The notes: generated by a model from the sequence alone, not told the origin. DNA of 64,000 nt from Parasphingorhabdus sp. (GCA_030373505.1 JAUCYS010000014.1:1-64000); one strand, 5' to 3'. Counted from the first letter of the stretch, positions 16,537 through 25,350 are shown. A program made the numbers and translations.

Positions 16537-18015
16537 TTAATTTACCCGAATTGTGGCCATCATCCCAGCAGCCTGATGCTCGAGGATGTGGCAATGGAAC
16601 ATCCAATCGCCCGGATTGTCGGCGACAAATGCGATCTCGACGCGTTCCTGCGGAGACATCAGCACGGTATCCTGCCACTCGCGATATTGTGTGGGGTTGC
16701 GATTGCGGGACAGTACCCGGAAGCTGTGGCCGTGTAAGTGGATCGGATGCCACCATGCGGTGTCGTTGATCATGTCGAAGACGAGCGTCCGGCCCTGCCG
16801 GGCCGTTATGATGGGATCATGGACATGGCCGGTTGCCGAAACGCCATTAACCGTCCAGCCCATCATGCCTCCCGACATCATGCCCCCAGACATCATGCTG
16901 GAACCTCCCATTCGGCCGGGCATCATTCCCGAACCGCTTTTCCGTCCGCTCATCATACCCATCATCCCGCCGCCGAAGCGGATTTCGTGACGATCTGAAT
17001 TGGCGAGATTGGGTTCAGCGAGCGGGTTCGGTGACAGCGAGACTCCATTTTGCAAGGGCGCGCTGCGCATTGGGGTTCCTGCATAGACAAACTCGTTGAG
17101 GCGGTATTCCAGACCCGAGTAGAAAACATCGCGGATTTCATGCCGGGCGGCAGATGCCTTCGTAAAGTCGAGAATTAGATCAACGCGCATCGCCGGCCCC
17201 AGCAGCAGTGGTCCGGACGGAGTGTGCGGTTCGACGGGCTGCCCATCAAGAGCAATGACAACCGGCTCGATGTCTGAGAAATCAAGCCCGAAGATCCGCG
17301 CATTGGCGGCGGTGACAAGCCTGAGTCTGATCCGTTCATTCGGACGCACTTCCAGCGGCATTGGTGGTTTTGCGTTGATGGTGATCGTGTTGCCGATCCG
17401 GCCTGCCATCATTGCATCGTGCGGACTACCGAAGCCTCCACTGATTTGACCGTTGTCACTCATCCGCCAGTCGTCCAGCACCCAGGTAATATCGCGGTCG
17501 ACTCGCGGTGGATCAGCCTCCTCGACGATTAGCGCCCCGTAAAGGCCGCGCCCGACCTGCTCGAAACTGCGCTGGTGCGGATGATACCAGAAGGTACCTG
17601 CATCAGCCGGGGTAAATTCATATAGGAAGGCTTGCCCCGGTTCGACCGGATCCTGCGTCAGATGCGGCACACCATCCATCGCATTGGGCACACGCAGCCC
17701 GTGCCAGTGAATGGTTGTTCCTTCACCGAGATTGTTTTTAAGAAGGGTTTTGAAAGGCTGTCCTTGCCGGACTCTGATCTCGGGTCCGGGCACTAAGCCA
17801 TTGTAACCCCAGACGGGAACTTTTGGCAACCGCTCCCCCAAAAGCGATGCGCGGGTTTTTCCCGCTTCGAGAACGAGTTCATTTTTACCAGCCTTGGCTC
17901 CTACAAGTCTTCTGGTGCCCGCTCCAAGGAATGCCGCAGTTCCCGCACCGATCGCCACAACGCCGGATCCAGCAAGTACGGCTCGCCGCGAGATGCGTGA
18001 TCCTGTTTGCGTCAT
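16537..18015 (-). CDS. Tat-exported multicopper oxidase (CueO/CopA type)
   Basis: A 492-aa periplasmic cuprous oxidase. Twin-arginine signal SRRAVLAG (9-16). Copper ligands of all sites are visible: HWHG (103-106), HPH (145-147), HPIHLHG (423-429) and HCHILEH (474-480) with the axial Met after it. A Met/Gly-rich insert (about 350-390, with MMGMM, GGSSMM and GGMMSGGMMG) resembles the Met-rich Cu(I)-binding region of CueO. It oxidises Cu(I) to the less toxic Cu(II) in characterised relatives. The gene has its own MerR-type promoter at 18060-18090 and is followed by the DUF411 gene. Confidence 0.93.
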   Translation of the reverse strand: MTQTGSRISRRAVLAGSGVVAIGAGTAAFLGAGTRRLVGAKAGKNELVLEAGKTRASLLGERLPKVPVWGYNGLVPGPEIRVRQGQPFKTLLKNNLGEGTTIHWHGLRVPNAMDGVPHLTQDPVEPGQAFLYEFTPADAGTFWYHPHQRSFEQVGRGLYGALIVEEADPPRVDRDITWVLDDWRMSDNGQISGGFGSPHDAMMAGRIGNTITINAKPPMPLEVRPNERIRLRLVTAANARIFGLDFSDIEPVVIALDGQPVEPHTPSGPLLLGPAMRVDLILDFTKASAARHEIRDVFYSGLEYRLNEFVYAGTPMRSAPLQNGVSLSPNPLAEPNLANSDRHEIRFGGGMMGMMSGRKSGSGMMPGRMGGSSMMSGGMMSGGMMGWTVNGVSATGHVHDPIITARQGRTLVFDMINDTAWWHPIHLHGHSFRVLSRNRNPTQYREWQDTVLMSPQERVEIAFVADNPGDWMFHCHILEHQAAGMMATIRVN

Positions 18016-18059
18016 GTAAAAAACTCTCCAAAATCGTTATCAATTGCAGCGCTTTCACA

Positions 18060-18090
18060 AATATAGGGCTTCCCATCATTGGAAGGTCAA
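18060..18090 (-). promoter_or_regulatory. MerR/CueR-type promoter 2 (leftward)
   Basis: Minus strand: -35 TTGACC (18090-18085), 19-bp spacer (18084-18066) with TTCCAATGATGGGAAG, -10 TATATT (18065-18060), 44 bp before the oxidase start. Almost identical to promoters 1 and 3. Confidence 0.82.
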
Positions 18091-18109
18091 CCCTCGGTGG
18101 AGCCATTTC

Positions 18110-18536
18110 CAAAAATTGAAAAATTTTGAGGGGTTGGAGCGGGTTTGCTCGTATGGGGGGGGCGTGAGTTTGATCGTATAGAGAGTATGACTGATAGACA
18201 GGCGTTTGAAGAAATGCGTCTGACTTTTCCAATTGTTCTTGCCGGATTTGTTTTACACAAGGAATGTAGATGCGGGTGATGTACCAGTTTTCAACGCCGG
18301 AGACGACGTAACCAAGGTGAAGACCGCGACCAAAGTAATTTCGCAAGCGCCCGTGGGAGCGCAGGAAAGTCAGGCCCACGTTATTACCATCATTCACAAG
18401 CCCCGCCAATATGCGTTTAGCGGTTGCACAAGAAAGGCGAAGTGAAGGAGAAATGGGAACACTGCTGTTAGTTGCGCGTTTTCATGAGATGTCCGACTAT
18501 TCAGATGGTCGTTGCCAAGATAATTTGGGGACACCC
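18110..18536. other. Intergenic region between two divergent CueR-type promoters
   Basis: About 430 bp. Short open frames occur on both strands (18233-18445 rightward; a leftward one through 18170-18409), but neither has a ribosome-binding site or a family I recognise, and the leftward one runs through promoter 2. I see no supportable gene. It could hold the decayed remnant of one. Confidence 0.4.
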
Positions 18537-18567
18537 TTGACCTTCCAATGATGGGAAACCCTATCTT
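18537..18567 (+). promoter_or_regulatory. MerR/CueR-type promoter 3 (rightward)
   Basis: Plus strand: -35 TTGACC (18537-18542), 19-bp spacer (18543-18561) with TTCCAATGATGGGAAA, -10 TATCTT (18562-18567). It lies 105 bp before the CBS-protein start and reads toward it. The dyad half-sites match promoters 1 and 2. Confidence 0.8.
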
Positions 18568-18672
18568 CCCTCAGCGGATGATTCGATGAGGCGTCACCGG
18601 TGGTTGCCGCATCTTACGGCGTTGGAAACGGTTTCCCCTGTCGATTAGTTCGATCAAATAAAGGAGACAAAC

Positions 18673-19116
18673 ATGAATGTTCGTGAAATTATGACCAGTG
18701 ACCCAGCCTGCTGCGATAAAGAGACGAGCGCGCAGGACGCGGCACAGCTGATGGTAGAAAATGACTGCGGGGAAATTCCAGTCGTGGACAACGAGCGCAA
18801 ACTTGTTGGAGTGGTGACCGATCGAGACATTTGCTGCCGGGTCGTAGCCGAAGGAAAGTCGCCAGATACGCGAATTGAAGATATAATGACTCGATCGGCT
18901 GTGACTGTCACACCTGATACCGATATGGAGGCATGCTGTTCCGCGATGGAGAGCAACAAGGTCCGACGTGTTCCCGTGATTGACGACGACGGAAACTGTT
19001 GCGGCATGGTCTCCCAGGCTGACATCGCGCGGTCCGGTGCCAACGCAAAAACTGGCGAGCTTGTCGGGGAGATCTCTAACCCGGGTGAGGAAAAAACCTC
19101 GACAGGTTGCTGCTAA
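18673..19116 (+). CDS. Two-CBS-domain protein with five Cys-Cys pairs
   Basis: A 147-aa cytoplasmic protein made of two CBS motifs: VREIMTSDPACC...IPVVDNERKLVGVVTDRDI (about 3-54) and IEDIMTRSAVTVT...VPVIDDDGNCCGMVSQADI (about 68-118). CBS pairs bind adenine nucleotides. Unusually it has 11 Cys, ten of them in adjacent pairs at 13-14, 54-55, 88-89, 109-110 and the extreme C-terminus 146-147. The start is backed by AAGGAG 7-8 nt upstream. It is the first gene after CueR-type promoter 3, with the SDR/VKOR-like fusion gene 93 bp downstream. Copper binding or thiol sensing by the Cys pairs is inference. Confidence 0.85.
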   Translation: MNVREIMTSDPACCDKETSAQDAAQLMVENDCGEIPVVDNERKLVGVVTDRDICCRVVAEGKSPDTRIEDIMTRSAVTVTPDTDMEACCSAMESNKVRRVPVIDDDGNCCGMVSQADIARSGANAKTGELVGEISNPGEEKTSTGCC

Positions 19117-19209
19117 CCTAATGGTCTATCGCAGGGCCGTCATCTGGCCACCGGGGACGGCTCCATCGATGCTGGTAGGAGAGCCAAGGTGAGATTGAAG
19201 GGGTGATTT

Positions 19210-21753
19210 ATGGAAAAGGGCCTTGTCCTCATAACTGGTGCGAACGGCTATATCGGCCGTGCGCTTACCAGGCGATTAACCGATAACTACCGCATCATCG
19301 GACTTGACCGGTCAGCCTCGGAAGACATCCCCGGACTGGAGGCCTCGTATTCGATCGACCTCGCCCAAGAAGCGTCGGTTATAAACGCCCTTGAAACGGT
19401 GAGAGCCGCTTTCGGTGACAAGATCGCGGCCTGCATTCACCTGGCTGCCTATTTCGACATTACGGGCGAACCGAACCCCCTATATGAAGAAGTCAATGTG
19501 GAGGGTTCGCGCCGGCTTATCACAGCGCTGCAGGACTTTGACGTCGACCAGTTTATTTATGCGAGCTCGATGCTGGTACATGAACCCAGACCACTGCCGG
19601 ACAAACGGATTGACGAATCCGCGCCGATTGGACCGACCTGGCCCTATCCTCAATCGAAGGCTGATGCAGAAAAAGTGCTGCGCGAAAATCGCGGCGGAAT
19701 ACCAGTGGTATTCCTGCGGTTTGCGGGCGTCTATGACGACGAGGGTCACTCCACCTTTCTCGCCGAGCAAATCGCTGGCGTGTACGAACACCGAGTGTCG
19801 GCGCATCTCTATCCCGGGATGTTGTGTGCAGCACAGTCAGCGCTGCATCTTGAGGATTTGGCGGAGGCAGTCGAAAAGACTATTGCGCGCAGGGACCAGT
19901 TGCCCGGCGAGACGCCGATACTCATCGGCGAACCGGATTCTCTGGGCTACGCCGAGATCCAGGACATCGTTCATCGCGAAATTCACGGCGAAGACTGGAC
20001 CACAGTCCGGATTCCGAACGCCGTGGCGAAGCTGGGCACATGGATTGAGGAGGAGATTCTTGGCCACGATGGTTTCGTGAAGCAATGGATGGTTGATGAT
20101 GCCAGTGCGCATTATATTCTCGACATTTCTCGCGCTCGGAAACTGCTGGATTGGGAGCCCGAGCACTCGCTTCGCGAGATGCTTCCGGCTATCGTAGAAG
20201 CTTTGAAATCAGATCCGCAGAAATGGTATGAGACGAACAAGCTGAACACCGCCCGGGTTGCGTGGCATCCGAAAAGTTCCACCGAGAAAACTGCGCAAAT
20301 GCACCAACAATCGTCGCATGATGGACACCAGGCTGGCGAAATGCAAGATATGGACGGTCCCCAACGCGAAACGCGTTGGACCCATTATGCGGTTATCGGG
20401 CTTGGCCTGTGGTTGGCCGCAAGCCCGGGTGTCTATGACGTCGTCTCTGTTGATTCCGCACGCGCCTCCGTTGTGTCGGTAACTCTTGATCGGGGTTTGC
20501 CGTCGATCGAATGGCGCGCAAACGCTCTTGCCATCAGCGATGTGCTGAGCGGGACCGCACTGGCGATTTTCGGTGCGATGTCGCTATCGAAGCGCACCGC
20601 CTGGCTGGGCCAATGGGCGACTGCCTTCGTCGGTATCTGGCTGCTTTTTGCCCCGCTGTTCTTCTGGAGCCCGAGCGCCGCGCAGTATCTGACCAATTTG
20701 CTTGTCGGCACATTGGTTATCGCTTTTTCGGTGCTCGTGCCGATGATGCCCGGCATGAGTAAAGAAGGGATGATGGACAAGAAGTCCATCCCGCCGGGGT
20801 GGACCTACAGTCCGTCCACCGATGCTCAGCGTTTCCCGATCGTGGCGATGGGCATCATCGGCCTTTTGATATCTCGTATGCTCACCTCCTATCAGCTCGG
20901 CCATATCGATGGGGCCTGGGAGCCATTTTTTTCGGGATCACTCGCTGATCCGAAGAACGGGACCGAGGAAATTATTACCTCGGATGTATCCAAGGCGTGG
21001 CCGATCCCCGATGCTGGTCTTGGCGCTGTCAGTTATGTCTTGGAAATCCTGATGGCAGTGATGGGGACCAGAGCGCGCTGGCGGACCATGCCCTGGATGG
21101 TGACTTTCTTCGGGATACTCGTCATCCCGCTTGGCGTCGTCAGTATCTATTTCGTGATCATCCAGCCGATCATGCTCGAAACGTGGAGTACTCCGGCCCT
21201 GATTGCTGCGCTGGCAATGCTGATCATGATACCGTTCTCCCTTGATGAGGTCATCGCCATGGGCCAGTATCTCTACTGGTCAAAGAAAGAGGGCAAACCC
21301 CTTGTGCGAACCTTCTTCAAGGGCGGTGCTGCATCGCGCGGCGAAATCGACAAGGAAGATTACATGACCGATGTGCGAGCCATCTGGAATAACACGGTGA
21401 GGGGCGTCACCTTCCCGTGGACGCTGATCGCAAGTACTGTGCTGGGCGCTTGGCTCATGCTGAGCAGGCTTACGCTCGGCAGCGAGGGGGCGATGGCAAA
21501 CAGCGACCACGTCGTGGGCGCTCTAGTCATAACGGTCGCGATTATCGCGACGGCCGAAGTCGCGCGGGCCTTGCGGTTCGTAAATATCGCTTTCGGCGCC
21601 TGGCTCGTGATAGCGCCATTCATTCTGAATGGGGCTTCGTCGTCCGGTATGGTTGCATCGGTTGTGGTCGGACTTCTTCTCATCGGGTTGAGCTTTCCAA
21701 GAGGAGAAAGAAGCGGCGAGCACTACGCTGGATGGGATCGCTACATAATCTAG
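19210..21753 (+). CDS. SDR epimerase fused to SPW-repeat and VKOR-like membrane domains
   Basis: An 847-aa fusion. Residues 1-340 are an extended short-chain dehydrogenase/epimerase: NAD site TGANGYIG (9-16), YxxxK as Tyr146/Lys150, Ser119/120. A His/Met-containing linker (about 355-388) leads to membrane segments of the SPW-repeat type (WLAASP at 401-406, then IWLLFAP), a VKOR-like stretch (WPIPDAGLGAVSYVLE at about 597, RWRTMPWM, then QPIMLETW), and two more SPW-like blocks to the C-terminus. Where VKOR enzymes carry a CxxC, this protein reads WSTPA (659-663), and no Cys exists after residue 206, so classical VKOR catalysis is excluded. Substrate unknown. It is probably expressed with the CBS protein from promoter 3. 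Confidence 0.8.
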   Translation: MEKGLVLITGANGYIGRALTRRLTDNYRIIGLDRSASEDIPGLEASYSIDLAQEASVINALETVRAAFGDKIAACIHLAAYFDITGEPNPLYEEVNVEGSRRLITALQDFDVDQFIYASSMLVHEPRPLPDKRIDESAPIGPTWPYPQSKADAEKVLRENRGGIPVVFLRFAGVYDDEGHSTFLAEQIAGVYEHRVSAHLYPGMLCAAQSALHLEDLAEAVEKTIARRDQLPGETPILIGEPDSLGYAEIQDIVHREIHGEDWTTVRIPNAVAKLGTWIEEEILGHDGFVKQWMVDDASAHYILDISRARKLLDWEPEHSLREMLPAIVEALKSDPQKWYETNKLNTARVAWHPKSSTEKTAQMHQQSSHDGHQAGEMQDMDGPQRETRWTHYAVIGLGLWLAASPGVYDVVSVDSARASVVSVTLDRGLPSIEWRANALAISDVLSGTALAIFGAMSLSKRTAWLGQWATAFVGIWLLFAPLFFWSPSAAQYLTNLLVGTLVIAFSVLVPMMPGMSKEGMMDKKSIPPGWTYSPSTDAQRFPIVAMGIIGLLISRMLTSYQLGHIDGAWEPFFSGSLADPKNGTEEIITSDVSKAWPIPDAGLGAVSYVLEILMAVMGTRARWRTMPWMVTFFGILVIPLGVVSIYFVIIQPIMLETWSTPALIAALAMLIMIPFSLDEVIAMGQYLYWSKKEGKPLVRTFFKGGAASRGEIDKEDYMTDVRAIWNNTVRGVTFPWTLIASTVLGAWLMLSRLTLGSEGAMANSDHVVGALVITVAIIATAEVARALRFVNIAFGAWLVIAPFILNGASSSGMVASVVVGLLLIGLSFPRGERSGEHYAGWDRYII

Positions 21754-22101
21754 CATATTATGCCTCAAACAAAGCTTTTCGGGTTCAGAAGCGACCGTAT
21801 AGTGGCATTCGCTTTCCGTGGACGGTCTTTGAATCGCGTGGAGTGCTGTGCGCGTTTGCCGAATTTGAATCCGGGCATACTTGTATCGGGCTATTTACAT
21901 TAGACAAAACTGGTTGATCAATAGGATTCTAAAGATCTCAGCGGTCAAGGTAACTATGGTAGGTGATAGCCGTTGCGGAGCGCGTGCTAATTCTCGGACA
22001 AACCGCACTATTGCGGTCAATGTTGATCATTCCCGTCGCCTACTTGCTGATGTGGCGTAGACAGACGAAAGTTAAGAACCCAAGAACAAAGACGTAAACT
22101 G

Positions 22102-22236
22102 TCATAACCGATTGGTTCGGCCTAGATCCACCATTCGTAGCTTTTTGGCATCGATATCGAATTTCGTGGAAAGTGATTTAGCAACCTTAGCCGCGTCCCA
22201 CTTATTGTGGGATTCCCTTACACATGCCTTACACAC
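22102..22236 (-). pseudogene. Possible 3' remnant of an unidentified gene
   Basis: A leftward frame of 44 codons ends at TGA (22104-22102). Its last 33 residues (NKWDAAKVAKSLSTKFDI onward, ending GRTNRL) have ordinary, amphipathic, Lys-rich protein composition and differ from the low-complexity start. A stop codon lies directly upstream within the TTACACA repeats. It could be the tail of a truncated gene left at the island border. Family not recognised; could be chance. Confidence 0.25.
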
Positions 22237-22255
22237 TTACACAAAACCTTACACA
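22216..22255 (+). repeat. Four direct repeats of CTTACACA
   Basis: CTTACACA (three times preceded by C) occurs at 22217, 22228, 22236 and 22248, that is, with spacings of 11, 8 and 12 bp, roughly one helical turn. Immediately left is a TCCCAC/GTGGGA dyad. Could be a protein-binding array or a border scar. Confidence 0.6.
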
Positions 22256-22263
22256 AATTTGGC

Positions 22264-22292
22264 TTGACCAAAAATTTATAACTTGTTATCAA
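22264..22292 (+). promoter_or_regulatory. Candidate promoter of the first TonB receptor gene
   Basis: TTGACC (22264-22269), 17-bp AT-rich spacer, TATCAA (22287-22292). An ATAAC/GTTAT dyad (22278-22289) overlaps it. The start codon is 290 bp downstream, so a long leader would result. Confidence 0.35.
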
Positions 22293-22581
22293 AATGTTAC
22301 GGTTGTCTCGCCCCACTCAAAATGCAGTTCCGCAAGGAGTGCCCGTTCGAGTCGGGCCAGGGGCACCATTTCCTGAAAATTCAAATATTTGTGACTTAGT
22401 TGCAACGATATCGGGATTTTTAACCATATTAGCAAGCAATGGCGCTTTTCCCCCGCTTATCCACTGGACTATTCGCTCAATTTATATGAGGGCGAGCGCT
22501 GGATGGACTGTTAGCTTCCGTTCAATTAACGCCCTTTTTCATTTTAGACCCACGGCATAACGTCGGGCGCAGGAGAAACTA

Positions 22582-25125
22582 ATGAGAATCGCAAAATTTT
22601 TGACCGCCACGGCACTCAGTGGCGTGGTCGCCACTTGCCCGGTATATGCTCAGGATGTGCAGGATCAGGAAGCATTTGATGACAATGTGATCATCGTCAC
22701 TGCTTCCAAGCGCGAAACCACATTGCAGGAAACGCCGATCGCCGTGACCGTAACCGGCGCGGAAGAAATTGCCAAGGCGCAGGTCCGGGACCTGAGTGAC
22801 CTGCAAACCCTTGCTCCGACCTTGCGGGTCAATCAGTTGCAGAGCTCCGCCAACACCAATTTCATCATCCGCGGATTCGGCAATGGTGCCAACAATGCCG
22901 GCATCGAACCATCAGTCGGCGTGTTTATTGACGGCGTTTATCGTTCGCGGTCCGCTGCCCAGATCGGCGATCTGCCCAATCTCGAACGTGTCGAAGTGCT
23001 GCGCGGACCCCAATCCACCCTGTTCGGTAAAAATGCCTCTGCCGGCGTCATCAGCATCATCACCCAGAAGCCGCAGTTCGAGTTCGGCGGCTCTGCCGAG
23101 CTCAGCTACGGCAATTATAATGCGATCATCGCCAAAGCCGATATTACCGGCCCGATCAGCGACACGATCGCCTTCAGCCTGGCCGCCAATCTGAACAAGC
23201 GTGACGGCTATGCCCGTGACCTGAATCTGGGAACCGACGTCAACGAGCGCAATCGCTATGGTGTTCGGGGACAGCTCCTGATCGAGCCTTCCGATGACCT
23301 GTCGATCCGGCTGATCGGTGACTATGACCATATCAATGAAGACTGCTGCGTCGCCGGCAATGTTGTCAACGGCCCGACCGGCGCGATCGTCGATGCCCTT
23401 GCTGGCGGTATCGGTCTCGATGCGGAGAACCCCTTCTCCTATAATGTATATACCAATCTGCCGTCGGAAAACCGGATCAAGAATTACGGCGGATCGGCGC
23501 AGGTTGATTACGATCTCGGCTCGCTGAGCCTGACCTCGATCACCGCCTATCGTGGTGTCGATTCCTACAGCAATCAGGACTCCGACTTTACGGCCGCTGA
23601 CCTGCTGAGCCAGAACGCCAATGACACCCAGATCCGGACCTTTACCCAGGAATTGCGGGTAGCCTCCGATTTCGACGGCCCGATCAACTTTCTGCTCGGC
23701 GGCTATTACTTCAACGAGAAAATCGATATCGCCAATGCAATCAAATTTGGTGATGATTTCCGTGCCTATGGCAACGCTTTGATCGGCGCGGCTACTGGCG
23801 GCGCACTGAACTTCAACATTCTGGAAGCGGCGTTCGGCGGCAGCGATTTTGCCGCCGGCCTGGCACCATCGCCAGCCGTCTATGCCAATCGCTTTTTCGC
23901 AAGCGGCACCGGTTATGATGAAGTCTATACATTCAAGGACAAGGCCTATTCGCTGTTCGGCACCGTGGATTTCGAAATTACCGATGACCTGATCCTGACC
24001 GGCGGCCTGAACTATACCAATGACCGCAAAAAATTCTCGGCCAATGTTCTGGCGACCGAGCCGTTTTCAGCGATTGATTTCGATGCGCCGCAATATACGG
24101 CATTCCGTCAGCAACTGTTGCTGGGTGCAGGCGTGGCTCCTCCGACAGCTGCCTTCCTCGCTGCAAATCCGACGATCACGCTGCCAGACGGATCCAGTGC
24201 CAACCCGCTGGCTGGCCTGAAAGCACTCCAGTTCTTCCCGCCGGTGGTCAATCTGCCAAATGCGGTAGAAGATGGCCGGACCAAGGATGACAAGCTGACC
24301 TATACGGCCCGCCTTGCTTATCAGGTGGCACCGAGCCTGAACGTCTATGCAAGTTACGCGACCGGGTTCAAGGCCAGCTCCATCAATCTGTCACGGGATA
24401 CCCGCCCGTCTGCTGACGATGCTGCGGCTCTGGGCGCTGCGGGCCTGCTGCAGCCAAACCAGACTTTTGGTTCGCGCTTTGCGGGACCGGAGAATGCAAC
24501 GGTGTATGAAGTCGGTATCAAGGGCAATTGGGATGTCGCAGCCTTCAATCTGACTTTCTTTACCCAGTCGATCAAGGGCTTCCAGTCGAACGTGTTTAAC
24601 GGCACCGGTTTCGAACTGGCCAATGCCGGCAAGCAGACCACGAAAGGATTCGAGTTTGATGGTAATGTGACACCGATGGACGGCCTGCGATTCAGCGTCG
24701 CGGTGGTTTATCTTGATCCCATCTATGACAGTTTCCCGAACAGCGTTTATGGCGATATTTCGGGAACGACGCCATCGACCATTCCGGCCCTGTCGACCAC
24801 TCTGGGCGTCGACTATGATGTTGTCCTCAGCGACATGCTGGGCCTGAACCTTCGCGCGGACTATCATTATGAGTCGAAGGTGAATCTGATCGACGACAAC
24901 CCGGCTGATCCGACCTCGCCAAACTTCACGCGGGAAATCAATGCGCTGAACGCGTCCGCGACGTTGAGCTATAACGAGAATATGAAGTTCACGATCTGGG
25001 GCCGCAACCTGACCAACGCCAAATATCTGACCACTGCTTTCCCTGCGGTTGGACAGGCGGGCAGCTTTTCGGGCTATCCCAATCAGCCGCGCACCTATGG
25101 GGTGACGGCACGTTATAAATTCTAG
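22582..25125 (+). CDS. TonB-dependent outer-membrane receptor
   Basis: An 847-aa receptor. A signal peptide (1-24, ending VYA) is followed by a TonB-box-like DNVIIVTASKRE, the plug domain (TPIAVTVTGAEEI...LERVEVLRGPQSTLFGKNASAGVISIIT, about 48-155) and a 22-strand barrel ending in the outer-membrane signature YGVTARYKF. It imports a ligand across the outer membrane using TonB energy. The ligand is not predictable; the type is that of the many sphingomonad TBDRs for organic compounds or siderophores. RBS GGAG lies 6-9 nt upstream. A strong terminator follows at 25151, so it is probably monocistronic. Confidence 0.93.
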   Translation: MRIAKFLTATALSGVVATCPVYAQDVQDQEAFDDNVIIVTASKRETTLQETPIAVTVTGAEEIAKAQVRDLSDLQTLAPTLRVNQLQSSANTNFIIRGFGNGANNAGIEPSVGVFIDGVYRSRSAAQIGDLPNLERVEVLRGPQSTLFGKNASAGVISIITQKPQFEFGGSAELSYGNYNAIIAKADITGPISDTIAFSLAANLNKRDGYARDLNLGTDVNERNRYGVRGQLLIEPSDDLSIRLIGDYDHINEDCCVAGNVVNGPTGAIVDALAGGIGLDAENPFSYNVYTNLPSENRIKNYGGSAQVDYDLGSLSLTSITAYRGVDSYSNQDSDFTAADLLSQNANDTQIRTFTQELRVASDFDGPINFLLGGYYFNEKIDIANAIKFGDDFRAYGNALIGAATGGALNFNILEAAFGGSDFAAGLAPSPAVYANRFFASGTGYDEVYTFKDKAYSLFGTVDFEITDDLILTGGLNYTNDRKKFSANVLATEPFSAIDFDAPQYTAFRQQLLLGAGVAPPTAAFLAANPTITLPDGSSANPLAGLKALQFFPPVVNLPNAVEDGRTKDDKLTYTARLAYQVAPSLNVYASYATGFKASSINLSRDTRPSADDAAALGAAGLLQPNQTFGSRFAGPENATVYEVGIKGNWDVAAFNLTFFTQSIKGFQSNVFNGTGFELANAGKQTTKGFEFDGNVTPMDGLRFSVAVVYLDPIYDSFPNSVYGDISGTTPSTIPALSTTLGVDYDVVLSDMLGLNLRADYHYESKVNLIDDNPADPTSPNFTREINALNASATLSYNENMKFTIWGRNLTNAKYLTTAFPAVGQAGSFSGYPNQPRTYGVTARYKF

Positions 25126-25150
25126 TCACGCATTAAAATTACAATATGGG

Positions 25151-25180
25151 GCCTCGCCGGGAAACTGGCGGGGCTTTTTT
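25151..25180 (+). terminator. Rho-independent terminator after the first TonB receptor
   Basis: GCCTCGCC (25151-25158) pairs with GGCGGGGC (25167-25174) and six T follow. The core GCCGGGAAAC-GGCGGGGC is almost the same as in the terminator at 28324-28354. Confidence 0.88.
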
Positions 25181-25350
25181 GTATCCATTTTGCATCAAAT
25201 TCCCGTTGGTTGATGCAAAAATGTAATGGCCTCATGCATTTTTTATATTTCGATCTGGACTTAATCGCGCGATTAGTTGAGTATTGGTGGATCGGGGGGA
25301 TGAGCAAAAGCATCACTCTCCGAGTAAAAAATGGGATTTGGGAGAGAGAA

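Larger units (their letters stand above)
21754..22581. other. Long intergenic region at the right border of the copper island
   Basis: 828 bp without an intact gene. It contains a possible leftward gene remnant (22102-22236), four TTACACA direct repeats (22216-22255), a small dyad TCCCAC/GTGGGA (22196-22212) and a candidate promoter for the first TonB receptor (22264-22292). No integrase, tRNA or IS end was seen. Confidence 0.5.

Noticed and set aside
17885..18409. Leftward 174-codon open frame overlapping the oxidase start region
   Set aside because: It crosses the MerR-type promoter at 18060-18090 and the oxidase gene, has no ATG with a ribosome-binding site, and its sequence is not a family I know.
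18233..18445. Rightward 70-codon frame between the two CueR promoters
   Set aside because: Starts with TTG, lacks a ribosome-binding site, and has no recognisable domain; left as intergenic.
22294..22560. 88-codon frame upstream of the first TonB receptor
   Set aside because: No ribosome-binding site and random-looking composition; more likely leader sequence of the receptor transcript.
25210..25350. N-terminal extension of the second TonB receptor
   Set aside because: The signal peptide and GGAGAGAG begin at 25351; the extension would bury the signal sequence.
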